Positions 7,772 to 16,408 of a DNA stretch of 64,000 bases are shown here, piece after piece. The notes beneath the pieces are model-generated. The model did not search any database and was not told where the DNA came from. It saw only the letters and a list, made by a program, of their open reading frames with translations. A program made the translations under genes and the position numbers. Numbering within the stretch: the stretch's first letter is position 1; every line of letters starts with the position of its first letter. The DNA is from CAG-488 sp963649715 (GTDB lineage: Bacteria > Bacillota > Clostridia > Oscillospirales > Acutalibacteraceae), in assembly GCA_963649715.1 (NCBI GenBank), contig CAVJIV010000013.1:1-64000 (forward strand). The letters are read 5' to 3'.

Positions 7772-8854
7772 TTATGAATTAGCTTCTTCAAACTTCTTCA
7801 TGAACTCAACGAGCTTTTCGACGCCCTCGATCGGCATTGCGTTATATATAGAAGCTCTCATACCACCGACAGTCTTGTGACCCTTGAGGTTGATAAAGCC
7901 TGCCTCGGTTGCCTCGGCGATGAACTTTGCTTCCATATCCTTATCGCCGATAACAAACGGAACATTCATCAGCGAACGATCCTCCTTGACAACCGTGCCC
8001 CTGAAGAGCTTGCTTGAATCAAGGTAGTCGTAAAGAATCTTAGCCTTAGCCTCGTTTCTCGCCTTCATGGCGTCAAGTCCGCCGATGCTCTTGATCCACT
8101 CAAGAACAAGCTTGCACATATAGATGGTATAGCACGGCGGGGTATTGTACATCGAGCCGTTGTCGGCATGAATCTTATAGTCGAGCATTGTCGGCGTATA
8201 ATCACGGGCATGGCCAAGCATATCCTCACGAATAATGGCGATTACAAGACCTGCCGGTGCAACATTCTTCTGAGCACCGCCGTAAACCATTGCGAACTTT
8301 GAAATATCAAGCGGCTCCGAGAAAAAGCAGGACGAAACATCGGCAATAAGAGGAATATCGCCTGTATCCGGAATATACTTGAAGGTCGTTCCGTAAATAG
8401 TATTGTTCATGCAATAGTAAACATAGTCGATATCATCACGGAAGCTCTCACGGGTTGTCTTGGGAATGTAAGTATAGATTTCATCCTCCGACGAAGCTGC
8501 GGCAACAACATCGCCGTATTTCTTAGCCTCTTTGAAAGCCTGATTTGCCCAACGGCCTGTGATGATATAATCAGCCTTGCCTGTACCGTTCATAAAGTTG
8601 AGCGGAATGGCTGCAAACTGAGTTGATGCGCCGCCCTGGAGGAACAGAACCTTGTAGTTGTCGGGAACATTGTAGATCTCACGAACAAGAGCCTCTGCGG
8701 AATCGATGATTCCCTGAAAAGCCTTTGAACGGTGCGACATCTCCATAACCGATGTGCCTGTGCCGTCATAGTCCAGCATCTCTGCGGCAGCCTTGTTCAA
8801 TACCGACTCGGGAAGCATGGACGGACCTGCTGAAAAGTTATATACTCTACCCAT
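7772..8854 (-). CDS. serC: Phosphoserine aminotransferase
   Basis: 360 residues, standard length. This class V PLP aminotransferase makes phosphoserine from phosphohydroxypyruvate and glutamate. The N-terminus reads YNFSAGPSMLP, the family signature; GGAQKNVAPAGL contains the PLP-binding Lys (~residue 197); and the C-terminal GHKTVGGMRASIYNA is also characteristic. A consensus promoter lies at 8892-8920. It is the first gene of the serC-serA unit. The serB phosphatase is not in the window. Confidence 0.95.
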   Translation of the reverse strand: MGRVYNFSAGPSMLPESVLNKAAAEMLDYDGTGTSVMEMSHRSKAFQGIIDSAEALVREIYNVPDNYKVLFLQGGASTQFAAIPLNFMNGTGKADYIITGRWANQAFKEAKKYGDVVAAASSEDEIYTYIPKTTRESFRDDIDYVYYCMNNTIYGTTFKYIPDTGDIPLIADVSSCFFSEPLDISKFAMVYGGAQKNVAPAGLVIAIIREDMLGHARDYTPTMLDYKIHADNGSMYNTPPCYTIYMCKLVLEWIKSIGGLDAMKARNEAKAKILYDYLDSSKLFRGTVVKEDRSLMNVPFVIGDKDMEAKFIAEATEAGFINLKGHKTVGGMRASIYNAMPIEGVEKLVEFMKKFEEANS

Positions 8855-8891
8855 AATAAAACCTCCGATAGAATTAATATTTTACTGATTT

Positions 8892-8920
8892 ATTATACCT
8901 TTATGTTAATTCTTTGTCAA
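8892..8920 (-). promoter_or_regulatory. Consensus sigma-A promoter of serC
   Basis: On the minus strand TTGACA (8920-8915) and TATAAT (8897-8892) are both perfect, with a 17-base spacer. Nothing resembling a T-box or riboswitch fits in the short leader, so serine operon control is not evident here. Confidence 0.85.
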
Positions 8921-9057
8921 CTATGTTTTATTTGCATATTTTAAAATTGTTTACTCCCCTCTTTGAACAAAATGGTGAATAAACGAAAAAAATATGCTAA
9001 ATTTATGTATATAGCGATATATTCGACGGATATTGTTAATTTTTGGGCTATGGGTAC

Positions 9058-9086
9058 TTGAAAAATTTCCGGATTTGTTATAGAAT
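9058..9086 (+). promoter_or_regulatory. Sigma-A promoter of pgk operon
   Basis: TTGAAA (9058-9063), a 17-base spacer and TAGAAT (9081-9086), about 45 bases before the pgk start. Confidence 0.65.
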
Positions 9087-9131
9087 AAGACGGATAGGAA
9101 AAAATATAAAATTCTGAAAGGAAGATCAATA

Positions 9132-10322
9132 ATGGAAGCTCTTAACAAAAAGACCGTTGAGGATCTTGATGTAAACGGCAAGAAGGTTCTTGTTCGCTGC
9201 GACTTCAATGTTCCTCTCAAGGACGGCGTTATCACAAGCGACAAGCGTATTGTTGCTTCACTCCCGACGATCAAATACCTCATTGACCACAACGCAAAGG
9301 TTATCCTTTGCTCACATCTCGGCAGACCCAAGGGTGAATTCAAGCCCGAGTTTTCTCTCGCTCCCGTTGCCGTTCGCCTTTCCGAGCTGCTCGGCAAGGA
9401 AGTCAAGATGGCAAAGGATGTTGTCGGCGAAAGCGCACAGTCCCTCGCCGCTTCTCTCAATAACGGCGATGTAATGCTCCTCGAAAATGTTCGTTTCCAC
9501 AAGGAAGAGACAAAGAACGATCCCGAGTTTTCAAAGAAGCTTGCTTCTCTTGCAGACCTTTATGTAAACGACGCTTTTGGTTCGGCTCACAGAGCGCACA
9601 GCTCAACAACAGGCGTTGCAGATTATCTCCCGGCAGCTTGCGGCTACCTCATTCAGAAAGAGATCGAGTTCATCGGCGGTGCTCTTGCTAATCCGAAGCG
9701 TCCGCTTGTTGCTATCCTCGGCGGTGCTAAGGTTTCCGACAAGATCGGCGTTATCACAAACCTCCTCGACAAGTGCGATACAATCATTGTCGGTGGCGGT
9801 ATGGCATATACCTTCATGAAGGCTCTCGGCTACAGCATCGGTAATTCTCTTCTTGAAGAGGACAGAATCGACGACGCTATGAGCATGATGAACGCAGCCA
9901 AGGAAAAGGGCGTTAAGTTCCTTATTCCGGTTGACAACAAGGTCGGCAAGGAATATGATCCGAATACTGAGGCTATGATTATCGACAGCGATATTATTCC
10001 CGACGGCTGGATGGGTCTTGACATCGGTCCCAAGACGCAGGCTCTTTTTGCAGACGCTATCAAGGGCAGCGGAACGGTAATCTGGAACGGACCTATGGGC
10101 GTTTCCGAGTGGGATAACTTTGCAGCAGGTACAATCGCTGTTGCAACCGCCGTTGCAGAGTCCGGCGCTATCTCGATCATCGGCGGCGGCGACTCGGCCG
10201 CAGCCGTTCAGAAGCTCGGCTTTGCCGACAAGATGTCTCACATCTCAACCGGCGGCGGCGCATCACTTGAGTTCCTTGAGGGCAAGGAGCTTCCGGGCAT
10301 CGCAGCTCTCAATGACAAATAA
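9132..10322 (+). CDS. pgk: Phosphoglycerate kinase
   Basis: 396 residues, full length. It transfers phosphate from 1,3-bisphosphoglycerate to ADP in glycolysis. VRCDFNVPL (~residue 20) and HLGRPKG (~62) bind substrate, GGAKVSDKIGVI begins the nucleotide domain, and GGGDSAAAVQKLG with STGGGASLEFLEG closes it. AGGAAG precedes the ATG. It is the first gene of pgk-tpiA-gpmI; gap and eno are not in the window. Codon use is biased toward C/T-ending codons, as expected of a highly expressed gene. Confidence 0.97.
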   Translation: MEALNKKTVEDLDVNGKKVLVRCDFNVPLKDGVITSDKRIVASLPTIKYLIDHNAKVILCSHLGRPKGEFKPEFSLAPVAVRLSELLGKEVKMAKDVVGESAQSLAASLNNGDVMLLENVRFHKEETKNDPEFSKKLASLADLYVNDAFGSAHRAHSSTTGVADYLPAACGYLIQKEIEFIGGALANPKRPLVAILGGAKVSDKIGVITNLLDKCDTIIVGGGMAYTFMKALGYSIGNSLLEEDRIDDAMSMMNAAKEKGVKFLIPVDNKVGKEYDPNTEAMIIDSDIIPDGWMGLDIGPKTQALFADAIKGSGTVIWNGPMGVSEWDNFAAGTIAVATAVAESGAISIIGGGDSAAAVQKLGFADKMSHISTGGGASLEFLEGKELPGIAALNDK

Positions 10323-10337
10323 TCGGAGGTAGTTAAA

Positions 10338-11105
10338 ATGAATAAGTCACTTCGTAAAGCGGTTATCGCCGGTAACTGGAAAATGAATAAGACCCCTGCC
10401 GAGACAACGGCTCTCATCAATGAGATCAAGCCTCTCGTTGCAGACGCAGATTGCGATGTAGTTTGCTGCGTTCCCTATGTTGACCTTTTCGCGGCTATTG
10501 AAGCAGCTAAGGGCTCAAATGTCAAAATCGGCGCAGAGAACTGCCACTGGGCAGCAAGCGGTGCATTCACCGGCGAGGTTTCCGCAGAGATGCTCAAGGC
10601 TTGCGGCGTTGATATCGTTATCACAGGCCACAGCGAGAGAAGAACATACTTCGGCGACACAGATGTTACGGTTCACGACCGCACAAGAGCAGCTCTTGAC
10701 AACGGCATGACTGTTATCCTCTGCGTAGGCGAATATCTTGAGCAGCGCGAGCAGAACATCACAATGGAGGTTGTTTCCTCTCAGGTCAAGATCGCTCTTG
10801 CAGGTGTAAGCAAGGAAGAACTTGACAGAATCATCATCGCATACGAGCCGGTTTGGGCTATCGGAACAGGCAAGACTGCAACAGCCGATCAGGCTGAGGA
10901 GGTCTGCAAGGCTATCCGTGAGCTCATCGCCGAGCTTTATGACAAGGAAGCTGCCGACAAATTTGTTGTTCAGTACGGCGGATCGATGAACGCCAAGAAC
11001 GCAGACGAGCTTCTCGGCAAGGAGGATGTTGACGGCGGTCTTATCGGCGGCGCATCTCTCAAAGCTCCCGACTTTGCGGCTATTGTTAAGGCAGCAAGTA
11101 AATAA
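10338..11105 (+). CDS. tpiA: Triose-phosphate isomerase
   Basis: 255 residues. It interconverts dihydroxyacetone phosphate and glyceraldehyde 3-phosphate. GNWKMNKT carries the catalytic Lys, ITGHSERR the electrophilic His, AYEPVWAIGTGKTA the catalytic Glu and flexible loop 6, and QYGGSMNAKN the phosphate site. It lies 15 bases after pgk with an AGGTAG-type ribosome site, so the two are co-transcribed. A hairpin after the gene may lower read-through into gpmI. Confidence 0.97.
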   Translation: MNKSLRKAVIAGNWKMNKTPAETTALINEIKPLVADADCDVVCCVPYVDLFAAIEAAKGSNVKIGAENCHWAASGAFTGEVSAEMLKACGVDIVITGHSERRTYFGDTDVTVHDRTRAALDNGMTVILCVGEYLEQREQNITMEVVSSQVKIALAGVSKEELDRIIIAYEPVWAIGTGKTATADQAEEVCKAIRELIAELYDKEAADKFVVQYGGSMNAKNADELLGKEDVDGGLIGGASLKAPDFAAIVKAASK

Positions 11106-11116
11106 GCTTATTTAAC

Positions 11117-11146
11117 GGGGACGCTTCAATGCGTCCCCTGATTTTT
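11117..11146 (+). terminator. Hairpin/partial terminator between tpiA and gpmI
   Basis: GGGGACGC (11117-11124) pairs with GCGTCCCC (11131-11138), followed by TGATTTTTG. It probably trims expression of gpmI relative to pgk and tpiA or stabilises the upstream mRNA. Confidence 0.65.
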
Positions 11147-11174
11147 GCAATATTTCTGAAAGTGGTGATTTAAC

Positions 11175-12698
11175 ATGAAAAGACCGGTTGTATTATGTAT
11201 CATGGACGGCTTCGGAATCAATCCGGGCGCAAAGGGAAATGCCATTGAGGCCGCTAATACTCCCAATCTTACAAAGCTTTTTAAGGAAAATCCCTGCACC
11301 CGGATCGGTGCTTCGGGACTTGATGTAGGTCTTCCGGACGGTCAAATGGGCAACAGCGAGGTCGGTCATACCAATATCGGCGCAGGCCGTGTTGTTTACC
11401 AGATGCTGGTTAAGATTTCAAAGTCAATTCAGGACGGCGATTTCTTCAAAAACGAGGCTCTCCTCAACGCCTGTGAAAACTGCAAGAAAAACGGAACGGC
11501 TCTCCATCTTGTAGGACTGCTTTCCGACGGCGGCGTTCACAGCCACATCGAACATCTTTACGGCTTGCTTGAAATGGCAAAGCGTGAGGGTCTTGACAAG
11601 GTTTATGTTCATTGTATCATGGACGGTCGTGATGTTTCCGTAACATCGGGCGTCGGCTTTATCAAGGATGTTTACGCTAAGACGAAGGAGCTTGGCGTCG
11701 GCGAGATTGCTACGGTAATGGGTCGCTACTACGCTATGGATCGTGACTTCGCATGGGACAGAGTTGAAAAGGCTTATGCAGCAATGGTTTACGGCGAGGG
11801 AATTCAGGCGGACTGCGCAGTTGACAGCATGAACGAATCCTACGCAAACGGCGTCACCGACGAGTTCATCGTTCCGACAGTTATCAACAAAAACGGCTTG
11901 ATCAAGGCGAACGACAGCGTTGTATTCTTCAACTTCCGCCCCGACCGTGCAAGACAGATCACAAGAACCTTTGTTGACGAGAAGTTTGACGGCTTCGAAA
12001 GAAAGAACGGCTTCTTCCCGCTGACATATGTCTGCATGACTCAGTACGACGAAACAATGCCGAATGTAAGCGTTGCTTTCCCACCGGAGGAGCTTAAAAT
12101 GACTATGGGCGAGTACCTTGCTTCTCAGGGAAAAACTCAGCTCAGAATCGCCGAAACGCAGAAATATGCTCATGTTACATTCTTCTTTAACGGAGGAGAA
12201 GAAAAAACCTTTAAGGGTGAGGACAGAATTCTTATTCCCTCCCCCGATGTTCCGACCTTTGACCTCAAGCCCGAAATGAGCGCATATGAGGTTTGCGACG
12301 CAGTCTGCGAGCAGATCAATTCCGGCAAATACGATGTTGTTATTCTCAACTTTGCCAACTGCGACATGGTTGGTCACACAGGCATCTTTGAGGCAGCCGT
12401 TAAGGCAGTTGAAGCCGTTGACGAGTGCGTAGGCAGAGTTTGCGACGCAGCTCTCGGCATGGGCGGCGCAGTGCTTATCACCGCCGACCACGGCAACGCA
12501 GACAAGATGATCGGCGAGGACGGCAAGCCCTTTACGCCGCACTCAACCAATCCCGTTCCTCTCTGTGTTGTGGGCTATGACTGTGAGCTTAAGGAAACAG
12601 GCAAGCTCTGCGACCTTGCTCCTACAATGCTTCAGATCATGGAGCTTCCCCAGCCTAAAGAAATGACCGGAGAATCAATGATCAAGACGGTAAAATAA
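11175..12698 (+). CDS. gpmI: 2,3-bisphosphoglycerate-independent phosphoglycerate mutase
   Basis: 507 residues, standard for the Mn-dependent, cofactor-independent mutase that converts 3- to 2-phosphoglycerate. The N-terminal metal site is CIMDGFG, the catalytic Ser lies in QMGNSEVGHTNIGAGR (~residue 60), HGRDV-like DGRDVSVTSG follows, and metal ligands recur in ADHGNAD (~435) near the C-terminus. An AAAGTGGTGATTTAAC leader gives the ribosome site. It is the third glycolytic gene in the run and is followed by a strong shared terminator. Confidence 0.96.
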   Translation: MKRPVVLCIMDGFGINPGAKGNAIEAANTPNLTKLFKENPCTRIGASGLDVGLPDGQMGNSEVGHTNIGAGRVVYQMLVKISKSIQDGDFFKNEALLNACENCKKNGTALHLVGLLSDGGVHSHIEHLYGLLEMAKREGLDKVYVHCIMDGRDVSVTSGVGFIKDVYAKTKELGVGEIATVMGRYYAMDRDFAWDRVEKAYAAMVYGEGIQADCAVDSMNESYANGVTDEFIVPTVINKNGLIKANDSVVFFNFRPDRARQITRTFVDEKFDGFERKNGFFPLTYVCMTQYDETMPNVSVAFPPEELKMTMGEYLASQGKTQLRIAETQKYAHVTFFFNGGEEKTFKGEDRILIPSPDVPTFDLKPEMSAYEVCDAVCEQINSGKYDVVILNFANCDMVGHTGIFEAAVKAVEAVDECVGRVCDAALGMGGAVLITADHGNADKMIGEDGKPFTPHSTNPVPLCVVGYDCELKETGKLCDLAPTMLQIMELPQPKEMTGESMIKTVK

Positions 12699-12716
12699 CA
12701 AAAAAGCATAAAGCAA

Positions 12717-12757
12717 AAGCCCCGGATTTTCACGCTTAGTGATCCGGGGCTTAATTT
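12717..12757. terminator. Bidirectional intrinsic terminator (gpmI / iolG)
   Basis: AAGCCCCGGAT (12717-12727) pairs perfectly with ATCCGGGGCTT (12742-12752); T/A-rich runs lie on both sides. It ends the glycolytic operon and the convergent inositol operon. Confidence 0.85.
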
Positions 12758-12769
12758 TATAAATTATTA

Positions 12770-13795
12770 TTAAAGATCGTATTCTGCCGCAACATCTGCG
12801 ATTTTGACAGGCATACCCGTCTCAAGAGACTTCTTGGCGGCGATACCGATAAGCACGGGCTGAAGTCCGCATTCAAGACCTACAGCGATCGGCTTGTCGT
12901 TAACAACACAGTCAACGAACTGAGAAACCTCCTCAACATATGCTCCCATGTATCTCTCAAGGAAGAAGTTGAGCGGAACCTCGCCGTGAACGCCGTTAGC
13001 GTCGGAAACAACCGCCGTTGATTCGGAGTCGTTTGAAATTGCAACCTGACCGAGCGAGCCGAACGCCTCAACTCTCTGGTCGTAGCCGTAGCTTGCACGG
13101 CGGCAGTTATCAATAACTGCGATTGCGCCGTTAGCGAGCTTCATGGAGATAACGGCCGTATCAATGTCGCCCGCCTCGCCGATTGCCGGGTCAACAAGAA
13201 CTGCGCCGTATGCGAATACCTCCTCGACCTCAGAGCCGGACATAAAGCGTACCATATCGAAATCATGAATAGTCATATCAAGGAAAATTCCGCCCGAAAC
13301 CTTGATGTAGCTTACCGGCGGTGCACCCGGGTCACGGGAGCAAACCTTGAGGATATTAAGGTCACCTATCTGACCGCCCTCAACTGCCTTTCTTGCAGCC
13401 TTGAAGTTATGGTCAAAGCGGCGGTTGAAGCCAACCTGATACTTAACATTGCTGTTTTCAAGAGCCTTTTTAACCTCAAGAATCTTATTTACATCATGGT
13501 CGATCGGCTTCTCGCAGAAAATGTGCTTTCCGGCGGCAATAGCCTCCAAAGAAATCGTCGAATGTGTGTCGGTTGATGAGCAGATAAGAACCGCCTGAAT
13601 GTCCTTATCCTCAAGAATCTTGTGATAATCGGTGTAAAACTCGTTTACTCCCAGACCCTTTGCCCATTCCTTTGTCTCGTCATTGAGAAACGGATCGGCA
13701 ATGGCCTTGACCGTAGCCGACTTGACATATCTCATAATTGATTCGCAGTGCACCTTACCGATACGACCTGCGCCGATAATACCAACATTTAACAT
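12770..13795 (-). CDS. iolG: Inositol 2-dehydrogenase
   Basis: 341 residues of the Gfo/Idh/MocA family. The Rossmann motif NVGIIGAGRIGKVH begins at residue 3, CEKPIDHD (~100) holds the conserved Lys-Pro, and GGIFLDMTIHDFDMVR (~170) carries the active-site Asp and His. It oxidises myo-inositol to 2-keto-myo-inositol (scyllo-inosose) with NAD. Family members also take scyllo-inositol or other polyols, but the location at the end of an iol cluster with iolE, iolD and iolC supports this call. Confidence 0.88.
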   Translation of the reverse strand: MLNVGIIGAGRIGKVHCESIMRYVKSATVKAIADPFLNDETKEWAKGLGVNEFYTDYHKILEDKDIQAVLICSSTDTHSTISLEAIAAGKHIFCEKPIDHDVNKILEVKKALENSNVKYQVGFNRRFDHNFKAARKAVEGGQIGDLNILKVCSRDPGAPPVSYIKVSGGIFLDMTIHDFDMVRFMSGSEVEEVFAYGAVLVDPAIGEAGDIDTAVISMKLANGAIAVIDNCRRASYGYDQRVEAFGSLGQVAISNDSESTAVVSDANGVHGEVPLNFFLERYMGAYVEEVSQFVDCVVNDKPIAVGLECGLQPVLIGIAAKKSLETGMPVKIADVAAEYDL

Positions 13796-13813
13796 AGCTT
13801 TACGCCCTCCTGA

Positions 13814-15322
13814 TTATATTGTGCCGTCCCATGTGGAAACTTCTGTTTTCTTCATCTCTTCCTCGTCGAACCAGCGTGTAGTTACGCACTTGCTCTCGGT
13901 GAAGAAGCGGTATGCGTCCTTGCCGAGGCAGTGAAGATCGCCGAAGAATGAATCCTTATGACCTGCGAACGGGAAAAATCCGATGGGAACGGGAATGCCG
14001 ACATTTACGCCGACCATGCCGCCGTCGGTGTGACGGACGAACTCACGGGCATAGTAACCGTTCTGAGTGAAGATAACCGAGCCGTTGGCATACGGGTTAG
14101 CGTTCATAACGGCAAGACCCTCTTCAAAATTCTTAACTCTCTTGATGCAAAGCACCGGACCGAACACCTCGTCGCGGCCGATAGTCATATCCTCCGTAAC
14201 ATGGTCAAAGATAGTCGGACCGACATAGAAGCCGTTTTCGTAGCCCTCAACGACACAGTTTCTGCCGTCAAGTAAAAGCTCTGCGCCCTCTGCAACGCCC
14301 TTGTCGATATCCGCAAGAACCTCCTTGAAGTGCTTTTCATATGTGATTGGGCCGAGCTTTGAGGTCTTGTCATATGCAGGACCTATCTTGATTCCCTTAG
14401 CCTGCTTTACAAGCTCTGCAACAAACTTGTCCGCAATGCTCTCCTCAACGACGCAGCAGCTCAAAGCCATGCATCTTTGACCTGCGCAGCCGAATGCGGA
14501 GTTCATAACTCCTGCCGCCGTCCTCTCGATCGGAGTATCGGCAAGCACAAGCGCATGATTCTTAGCCTGACAAAGGCACTGAACCCTCTTGCCTGCGCTT
14601 GCGGCCTTTTCATATATAAGCTTGCCAACGGGAGTTGATCCGACAAATGTAATACCTCTGACATCGGGGCTTTCGAGAATCGTATTGATCTCGTTTCTTG
14701 AGCAGGTTACAACATTGATAACGCCGTCGGGAACGCCGGCTTCCTTATAAAGCTCGGCAATTCTGAGAGCGGTTCTCGGAGTAAGACTTGCCGCCTTGAG
14801 AACCATTGTGTTGCCGCACGCAATACAGGTCGGAGCCATCCAGCCAAATGGAATCATAGCCGGAAAATTGACGGGAACGATGCCTGCGAAAACACCCATC
14901 GACTCACGGTACTTAACTGTGTCGTAGCCTCTTGAAGCGTCCATAACGCTCTCGCCCATCATGAGCGAGGGAACCTGAGTTGCAAGCTCCGTACCCTCCT
15001 TAGCCTTGAGAACATCTCCCTCGGCCTCAGCCCATACCTTACCGTTTTCCTCGGCAACGAGCATTGTAAGCTCATCCATATGCTTGATGAGAAGATCACG
15101 GATGTTATAAAGAATCTGCGCTCTTTTTATAGCCGGAGTTGCGCTCCAACCCGGGAAAGCTGCCTTAGCCGCCGCAATTGCACCGAGAACCTCGTCGTTG
15201 GTGCAGCACGGAGCATAGCCTGTTGTCTCACCCGTGCTGGGATTGACAAGAGTGTAGTATTTGTCTGTCTTTGATTCAACATATTCGCCGTTGACAAAGT
15301 ATTTGAGTTTTTCTGCGGACAT
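13814..15322 (-). CDS. iolA: CoA-acylating methylmalonate-semialdehyde dehydrogenase
   Basis: 502 residues of the aldehyde dehydrogenase superfamily. The catalytic Cys is in GCAGQRCMALS (~residue 283), NAD contacts lie in FAGIVPVNFPAMIPFGW, and the bridging GSTPVGKLIYEKA motif follows. This IolA/MmsA type converts malonate semialdehyde, the end product of inositol breakdown, to acetyl-CoA. Its presence completes the last step although the aldolase IolJ is not in the window. The ribosome site AAGGAG precedes the ATG. The gene lies between iolE and iolG on the same strand. Confidence 0.9.
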   Translation of the reverse strand: MSAEKLKYFVNGEYVESKTDKYYTLVNPSTGETTGYAPCCTNDEVLGAIAAAKAAFPGWSATPAIKRAQILYNIRDLLIKHMDELTMLVAEENGKVWAEAEGDVLKAKEGTELATQVPSLMMGESVMDASRGYDTVKYRESMGVFAGIVPVNFPAMIPFGWMAPTCIACGNTMVLKAASLTPRTALRIAELYKEAGVPDGVINVVTCSRNEINTILESPDVRGITFVGSTPVGKLIYEKAASAGKRVQCLCQAKNHALVLADTPIERTAAGVMNSAFGCAGQRCMALSCCVVEESIADKFVAELVKQAKGIKIGPAYDKTSKLGPITYEKHFKEVLADIDKGVAEGAELLLDGRNCVVEGYENGFYVGPTIFDHVTEDMTIGRDEVFGPVLCIKRVKNFEEGLAVMNANPYANGSVIFTQNGYYAREFVRHTDGGMVGVNVGIPVPIGFFPFAGHKDSFFGDLHCLGKDAYRFFTESKCVTTRWFDEEEMKKTEVSTWDGTI

Positions 15323-15357
15323 TGTTACATCTCCTTGTATGTTATTCTAATTTTAAC

Positions 15358-15462
15358 TTATTTTACTGTCTTTCCTTTGAGGAAAAACTCGGTCGGTTTC
15401 TGCTGACCTTTAATCAGTCTATCTGTCCAAGCCTTTCCTACAGGGATATCTATTATAATCAA
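15358..15462 (-). CDS. Possible 34-residue ORF or gene remnant between iolE and iolA
   Basis: A TTG at 15462 overlaps the iolE stop and opens a 34-codon frame ending at 15358. The C-terminal half (QQKPTEFFLKGKTVK) reads like real protein, with no rare-codon or stop clutter. The ribosome site is only a weak AGGCAGGA. It could be a translated small protein, the tail of a lost iol gene such as iolB or iolJ, or chance; I do not recognise it. The gap it fills is otherwise empty apart from the iolA ribosome site. Confidence 0.25.
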   Translation of the reverse strand: MIIIDIPVGKAWTDRLIKGQQKPTEFFLKGKTVK

Positions 15463-16352
15463 AGTCCTGCCTTTTCTGCAATGTAGGCTCTTGCCATCTT
15501 TGCATACTTGAACGGGTTTGCGATTGCGGGATCTTGCTCCGCTTCAACGAGCATCCAGCCCTCGTAGCCCGTTTCGTCAAGAACATCGAAAATCGGCTTG
15601 AAATCGATAGCTCCGTCACCGGGAACGGTAAAAGCACCCATGCGAACGCCCTGAAGGAATGACTTGTGCTCATCCTTGACCTGCTTAACGATCTCCGGGC
15701 GGATATCCTTGAGGTGAACATGCTTGATCCTCTTGGCATACTTTTTGAGAACTGCCATGTAATCCTCGCCGCAATATGCGAGGTGACCGGAATCGAAAAG
15801 AAGATACACGGCGTCGGGATCGCACATATCCATCATCTTGTCGATTTCCTCGGCGGTCTGAACAACCGTACCCATATGGTGGTGATAAACAAGCGTAATG
15901 CCGTATTCCTTGGCGATGTTACCGAGCTTTGAAAGTCCGTCGGTGAACTTCTTCCACTCCTCGTCATTCATGACATATTTATTTTCAAAAACAGGCGTAT
16001 CCATCTGTCCCTGAATGCTGTAGCTCTGCTCCGAAGCTCCTATTCTTTTTGCTCCGCAGCCCTTAAGAAACTCGCAATTCTCTCTGAAATCCTTCTCAAC
16101 CTCTTCAAAGGGCTTTGTAAGAATGAATGAAGAGAACCAACGGTTAGCGATCTGAAGTCCCCTGATATCAAGATACTCGTGCATTTTCTCAACGGTCTTG
16201 GGATACTTGTTGCCGATCTCACAGCCCTCAAAACCGGCAAGTGCCATTTCGCTTACACACTGTTCAAAGGTGTTTTCGCTGCCGAGATCGGGCATATCGT
16301 CGTTTGTCCAACCGATCGGAGCAATGCCGAGCTTAATTTTTTTTGCGTCCAT
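15459..16352 (-). CDS. iolE: Myo-inosose-2 dehydratase
   Basis: 297 residues, normal length, of the sugar phosphate isomerase/epimerase TIM-barrel superfamily. The N-terminus KLGIAPIGWTNDDMPDLG is typical of IolE. Metal ligands are visible in YHHHMGTVVQTAEEID, FDSGHLAY and HLKDIRPE. It dehydrates 2-keto-myo-inositol to 3D-(3,5/4)-trihydroxycyclohexane-1,2-dione, which IolD then hydrolyses. iolD lies upstream across a 56-base gap containing a fragment of the palindromic repeat. Confidence 0.93.
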   Translation of the reverse strand: MDAKKIKLGIAPIGWTNDDMPDLGSENTFEQCVSEMALAGFEGCEIGNKYPKTVEKMHEYLDIRGLQIANRWFSSFILTKPFEEVEKDFRENCEFLKGCGAKRIGASEQSYSIQGQMDTPVFENKYVMNDEEWKKFTDGLSKLGNIAKEYGITLVYHHHMGTVVQTAEEIDKMMDMCDPDAVYLLFDSGHLAYCGEDYMAVLKKYAKRIKHVHLKDIRPEIVKQVKDEHKSFLQGVRMGAFTVPGDGAIDFKPIFDVLDETGYEGWMLVEAEQDPAIANPFKYAKMARAYIAEKAGL

Positions 16353-16368
16353 GTTACCTCTCCTTAGT

Positions 16369-16402
16369 TAACGAATTGCATAGTAAGATTTTTCCGTTAG
16401 GT
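16369..16402 (-). repeat. Internal fragment of the long palindromic repeat
   Basis: The stretch CGAATTGCATAGTAAGATTT at 16372-16391 and the bases after it match positions ~45956-45980 of the long copy (GAATTGCAAAGTAAGATTTTT, then CGTCAGG-like). No terminal arms remain. It lies between iolD and iolE. Confidence 0.55.
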
Positions 16403-16408
16403 GTTGAC

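Noticed and set aside
8855..9057. Possible T-box or riboswitch upstream of serC
   Set aside because: The predicted transcript leader is under 40 bases, too short for a T-box, and no specifier or antiterminator elements are visible.
11424..12542. 372-codon open frame antisense to gpmI
   Set aside because: It mirrors the codon bias of a highly expressed gene; no ribosome site, no recognisable protein, and the plus strand encodes an unmistakable mutase.
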